From Methanogenium sp. (lineage in GTDB: Archaea; Halobacteriota; Methanomicrobia; Methanomicrobiales; Methanomicrobiaceae): a stretch of 33,705 bases of DNA. Location: positions 1 through 33,705 of the forward strand of contig JAUVCV010000031.1 in assembly GCA_030595665.1 (NCBI GenBank). The letters run 5' to 3'. Positions 31,992 through 33,705 of this stretch are shown here, piece by piece; the first letter of the stretch is position 1; each line of letters begins with the position of its first letter. The notes below the pieces were generated by a model. It searched no databases. It worked only from the letters and a program-made list of their open reading frames with translations, and had not been told where the DNA came from. The translations under genes and the position numbers were made by a program.

Positions 31992-33029
31992 ATGAAAAGC
32001 GCATTTGCGGACTATGACAAACTAGCACTCCTGATAATTGGTGTTGTGCTGTTTCTTACGCTGTATGCGTTTGGTTCTATCCTTGGGGTTGTCATTCTTG
32101 CCGTATCTCTTGCTGTTGTTGTCATGCCGATGAAGACGTGGTTTGCACGGTTCGTGAATGAACAGGTTGCAGCATTTGCGGTCACGTTTATTGTCGGATG
32201 TCTTGCAATCGGTGCGCTGGCATTTAGTGCTGCCATATTGTATGATAATGCAGATTACCTGACGCAGATTATCACGCAGATATATACGGCTCTTATCGGT
32301 ATGCAGTTGATTCCGGCGGGGGATGCAACGACTCCCCCGATTGATGTTGCAGGAATCATTAATTCCCATATGGATACGATTCAGTCAGGGTTCTTCTCGG
32401 TGTTGTCCGGGTTTACCTCTGCGATATTTAATGGGATTATTTTCTTCCTGGTGCTCTTTATTTTCCTGTTATTCGGGGAGAACATCTGGCAGAATATTCT
32501 TGCCGGTGTTCCTGACGCGATGAAAACATTTGTCAGTCATATCGAGGAAATAAGTTCGAACACTCTGTATTCAATATATATTGTCCATATCTCGACATCA
32601 CTGATTACGTTTCTTCTTGCTCTTCCGTTCTTTTATGTACTGGGATACGGGCACATTATCTTCTGGTCACTGATTGTGGCATTGTTCCAGCTGATTCCGA
32701 TTATCGGCCCGACGCTGATTATGGTCTTTTTAGGCATTTACGCAATTGCCCTGGGAGATTACCGGGCGGCGGCTCTGATTGCAGTTATCGGATATCCGGT
32801 TGTATGCGCTGTCCCGGATCTTCTGTTCCGGCCAATCATGATGGGGAAGCGGACGTCGATTCACCCTGCGATTATGTGGGTCGGGTTCTTCGGCGGACTG
32901 TGGATCATGGGGATTGTCGGGTTTGTGATTGGACCTCTTGTCCTGGCACTCTTAGTCGCGTGCGGACGGGAGTTGATTCGGATTATGAAACAGGCGAAGG
33001 AGAACGGGTGGATGGAGAAGAGTGCATGA
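31992..33029 (+). CDS. AI-2E-family (PerM/UPF0118) membrane transporter (345 aa)
   Basis: Hydrophobic segments at the N-terminus (LALLIIGVVLFLTLYAFG, ILAVSLAVVVMP) precede a loop, then a C-terminal cluster with the family-typical FQLIPIIGPTLIM, LGDYRAAALIAVIGY and SIHPAIMWVGFFGGLWIMGI...FVIGPLVLALLVA. This is the AI-2E transporter family (TqsA/YdiK/PerM). The name comes from one bacterial member; methanogens have no known AI-2 system, so the substrate is unknown. The ATG lies close behind an AT-rich promoter region, suggesting a short leader. Confidence 0.88.
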   Translation: MKSAFADYDKLALLIIGVVLFLTLYAFGSILGVVILAVSLAVVVMPMKTWFARFVNEQVAAFAVTFIVGCLAIGALAFSAAILYDNADYLTQIITQIYTALIGMQLIPAGDATTPPIDVAGIINSHMDTIQSGFFSVLSGFTSAIFNGIIFFLVLFIFLLFGENIWQNILAGVPDAMKTFVSHIEEISSNTLYSIYIVHISTSLITFLLALPFFYVLGYGHIIFWSLIVALFQLIPIIGPTLIMVFLGIYAIALGDYRAAALIAVIGYPVVCAVPDLLFRPIMMGKRTSIHPAIMWVGFFGGLWIMGIVGFVIGPLVLALLVACGRELIRIMKQAKENGWMEKSA

Positions 33030-33061
33030 GAATGTGGTGCCTGAAGAAGGTTGCATGAGAA

Positions 33062-33129
33062 CTTCTCCTGCGTCTCCGGCGACTCCTGCCGTTTTATGCC
33101 GCTTCATCCTGACGAAGTGAGACGAGAAG
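33062..33129 (+). ncRNA. Foldable element, possible three-way junction
   Basis: An outer stem pairs CTTCTC (33062-33067) with GAGAAG (33124-33129). After a 4-nt bulge, GTCTC (33072-33076) pairs with GAGAC (33119-33123). Inside are two hairpins: CGGC/GCCG (33077-33091) and GCTTC/GAAGT (33101-33118, one G-U pair). The 11 outer base pairs with two inner hairpins exceed what I expect by chance. It could be a 3' element of the permease mRNA or a small RNA. The hairpins are short, so confidence is modest. Confidence 0.3.
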
Positions 33130-33133
33130 AGAG

Positions 33134-33154
33134 AATAATAATAATAATAATAAT
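33134..33154 (+). repeat. (AAT)7 microsatellite
   Basis: Seven perfect AAT units lie between the foldable element and a T7 tract. Such a run can vary in length by slippage. Confidence 0.8.
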
Positions 33155-33164
33155 CTGAATACGC

Positions 33165-33171
33165 TTTTTTT
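33165..33171 (+). terminator. T7 tract after the permease
   Basis: CGCTTTTTTTGGC lies about 135 bp after the permease stop and before the tRNA promoter. Confidence 0.4.
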
Positions 33172-33241
33172 GGCCCGATTTATCACACCAAAGATACAAG
33201 GGATTATACCGTTTTAGCGACAACATGACTGTCTGTATTTG

Positions 33242-33325
33242 GCGAGGGTTGCCGAGTTGGTCAAAGGCGCTGGGTTTAGGGCCCAGTCTCGTAGGAGTCC
33301 GCGGGTTCGAATCCCTCCCCTCGCA
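33242..33325 (+). tRNA. tRNA-Leu, anticodon UAG
   Basis: The 84-nt gene has acceptor arms GCGAGGG and CCCTCGC with discriminator A. The anticodon stem is CTGGG/CCCAG around the loop TTTAGGG, giving UAG (Leu). A long variable arm (TCTCGTAGGAG) confirms a class II tRNA. The D-arm GCCGAGTTGGTCAAAGGCGC is standard. CCA is not encoded. The T-arm reads GCGGG TTCGAAT CCCTC, in which the second pair is C-U and not C-G, so one mismatch is present. A T5 tract follows at 33331. Confidence 0.93.
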
Positions 33326-33568
33326 TCTGTTTTTGGGGTTATATCTTTGATTTTTGCAACTAATCTTATTGGAATTTCCGAAGAAATCTTACCGTGTGTC
33401 TTAGAGTTTATCATCTCCGTTCTCTTAATCAAATTCGGTCAATATGGGTGGATAGTTCAAGGGAATGTATAATGTCACCCATGTCCTTTATTAATATGAT
33501 AAAATGACGAATACATATTGTTTTGTAGGGGATATCTTAGGATTTAAGAATATTATTAAAAATTGTAA

Positions 33569-33705
33569 CTATTCAGCCATGAGTTCCTGAACAGTGAATG
33601 GGTTCCCTTCGGCCAACCTTTTCAATGCCTCATACACTGATTTCCCGTTCTTCCGGACTGTCGAAATATACCCTCTAATTCTGCAGAATATCTCTGCTCC
33701 TCCAA
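33569..33705 (-). mobile_element. IS66-like transposase C-terminus, partial
   Basis: The last 44 codons run from the window edge to a TAG at 33571-33569: GGAEIFCRIRGYISTVRKNG, then SVYEALKRLAEGNPF and a short tail. The FCRIRGY(I/L)ST.RK.G..V.EAL pattern is the conserved end of IS66-family transposases. The frame is open to the right edge, so the gene continues outside the window. I could not identify the element's terminal repeat between here and the tRNA. Confidence 0.72.

Noticed and set aside
33214-33432. A 72-codon - strand frame over the tRNA.
   Set aside because: It overlaps the tRNA gene and is the typical spurious frame (RGGIRTRGLLRDW-like) that is produced by antisense tRNA-Leu/Ser sequence.

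Overview
The window is a piece of a methanogenic archaeon's chromosome, most likely from the order Methanomicrobiales. The evidence is formylmethanofuran dehydrogenase, an Eha-type energy-converting [NiFe] hydrogenase, F420 biosynthesis (CofE), an archaeal proteasome beta subunit, the archaeal transcription terminator FttA/aCPSF1, Sec61-beta, and large PEGA/PKD/GLUG surface proteins. Base composition is moderate and genes are tightly packed in the right half. Genus cannot be assigned from this sequence alone.

Region 1 (1-10.3 kb) holds two giant cell-surface proteins on the + strand. The first enters from outside the window and carries eight PEGA-like repeats of about 71 residues, three PKD domains and two cohesin-like domains. 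The second has a signal peptide, three GLUG arrays, four PEGA-like units and a PKD domain. Both end in the same Thr/Pro linker, beta module and membrane anchor, with near-identical DNA. Between them, on the - strand, is a 48-residue CDGSH iron-sulfur protein.

Region 2 (10.3-13.1 kb) is a decayed accessory patch. It has two C-terminal relics of RND/MMPL-type exporters, a broken IS1-like transposase, an intact DUF6398 gene and a conserved 55-residue basic protein.

Region 3 (13.1-20.6 kb) is housekeeping. An MFS transporter, FttA and PsmB form one - strand set. A CBS-domain protein, a UspA-like protein and an amidohydrolase form another, and the amidohydrolase 5' end looks frame-disturbed. SecG/Sec61-beta and CofE converge with overlapping stop codons, followed by a DUF1922 zinc-ribbon protein.

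Region 4 (20.6-31.7 kb) is one - strand run of 18 genes with almost no gaps. It reads ehaB-C-D-E-F-G-H-I-J-(K/L)-M-N-O, then a four-cluster ferredoxin, then fwdD-B-A-C, and ends with a 50-residue cysteine-rich protein whose ATG overlaps the fwdC stop. The layout suggests a path from ion-gradient-driven ferredoxin reduction with H2 (Eha), through the polyferredoxin, to CO2 reduction on methanofuran (Fwd), the first step of methanogenesis.

Region 5 (31.7-33.7 kb) has an AI-2E-family permease, a foldable RNA/DNA element, a tRNA-Leu(UAG) with one T-stem mismatch, and the C-terminus of an IS66-like transposase cut by the window end.
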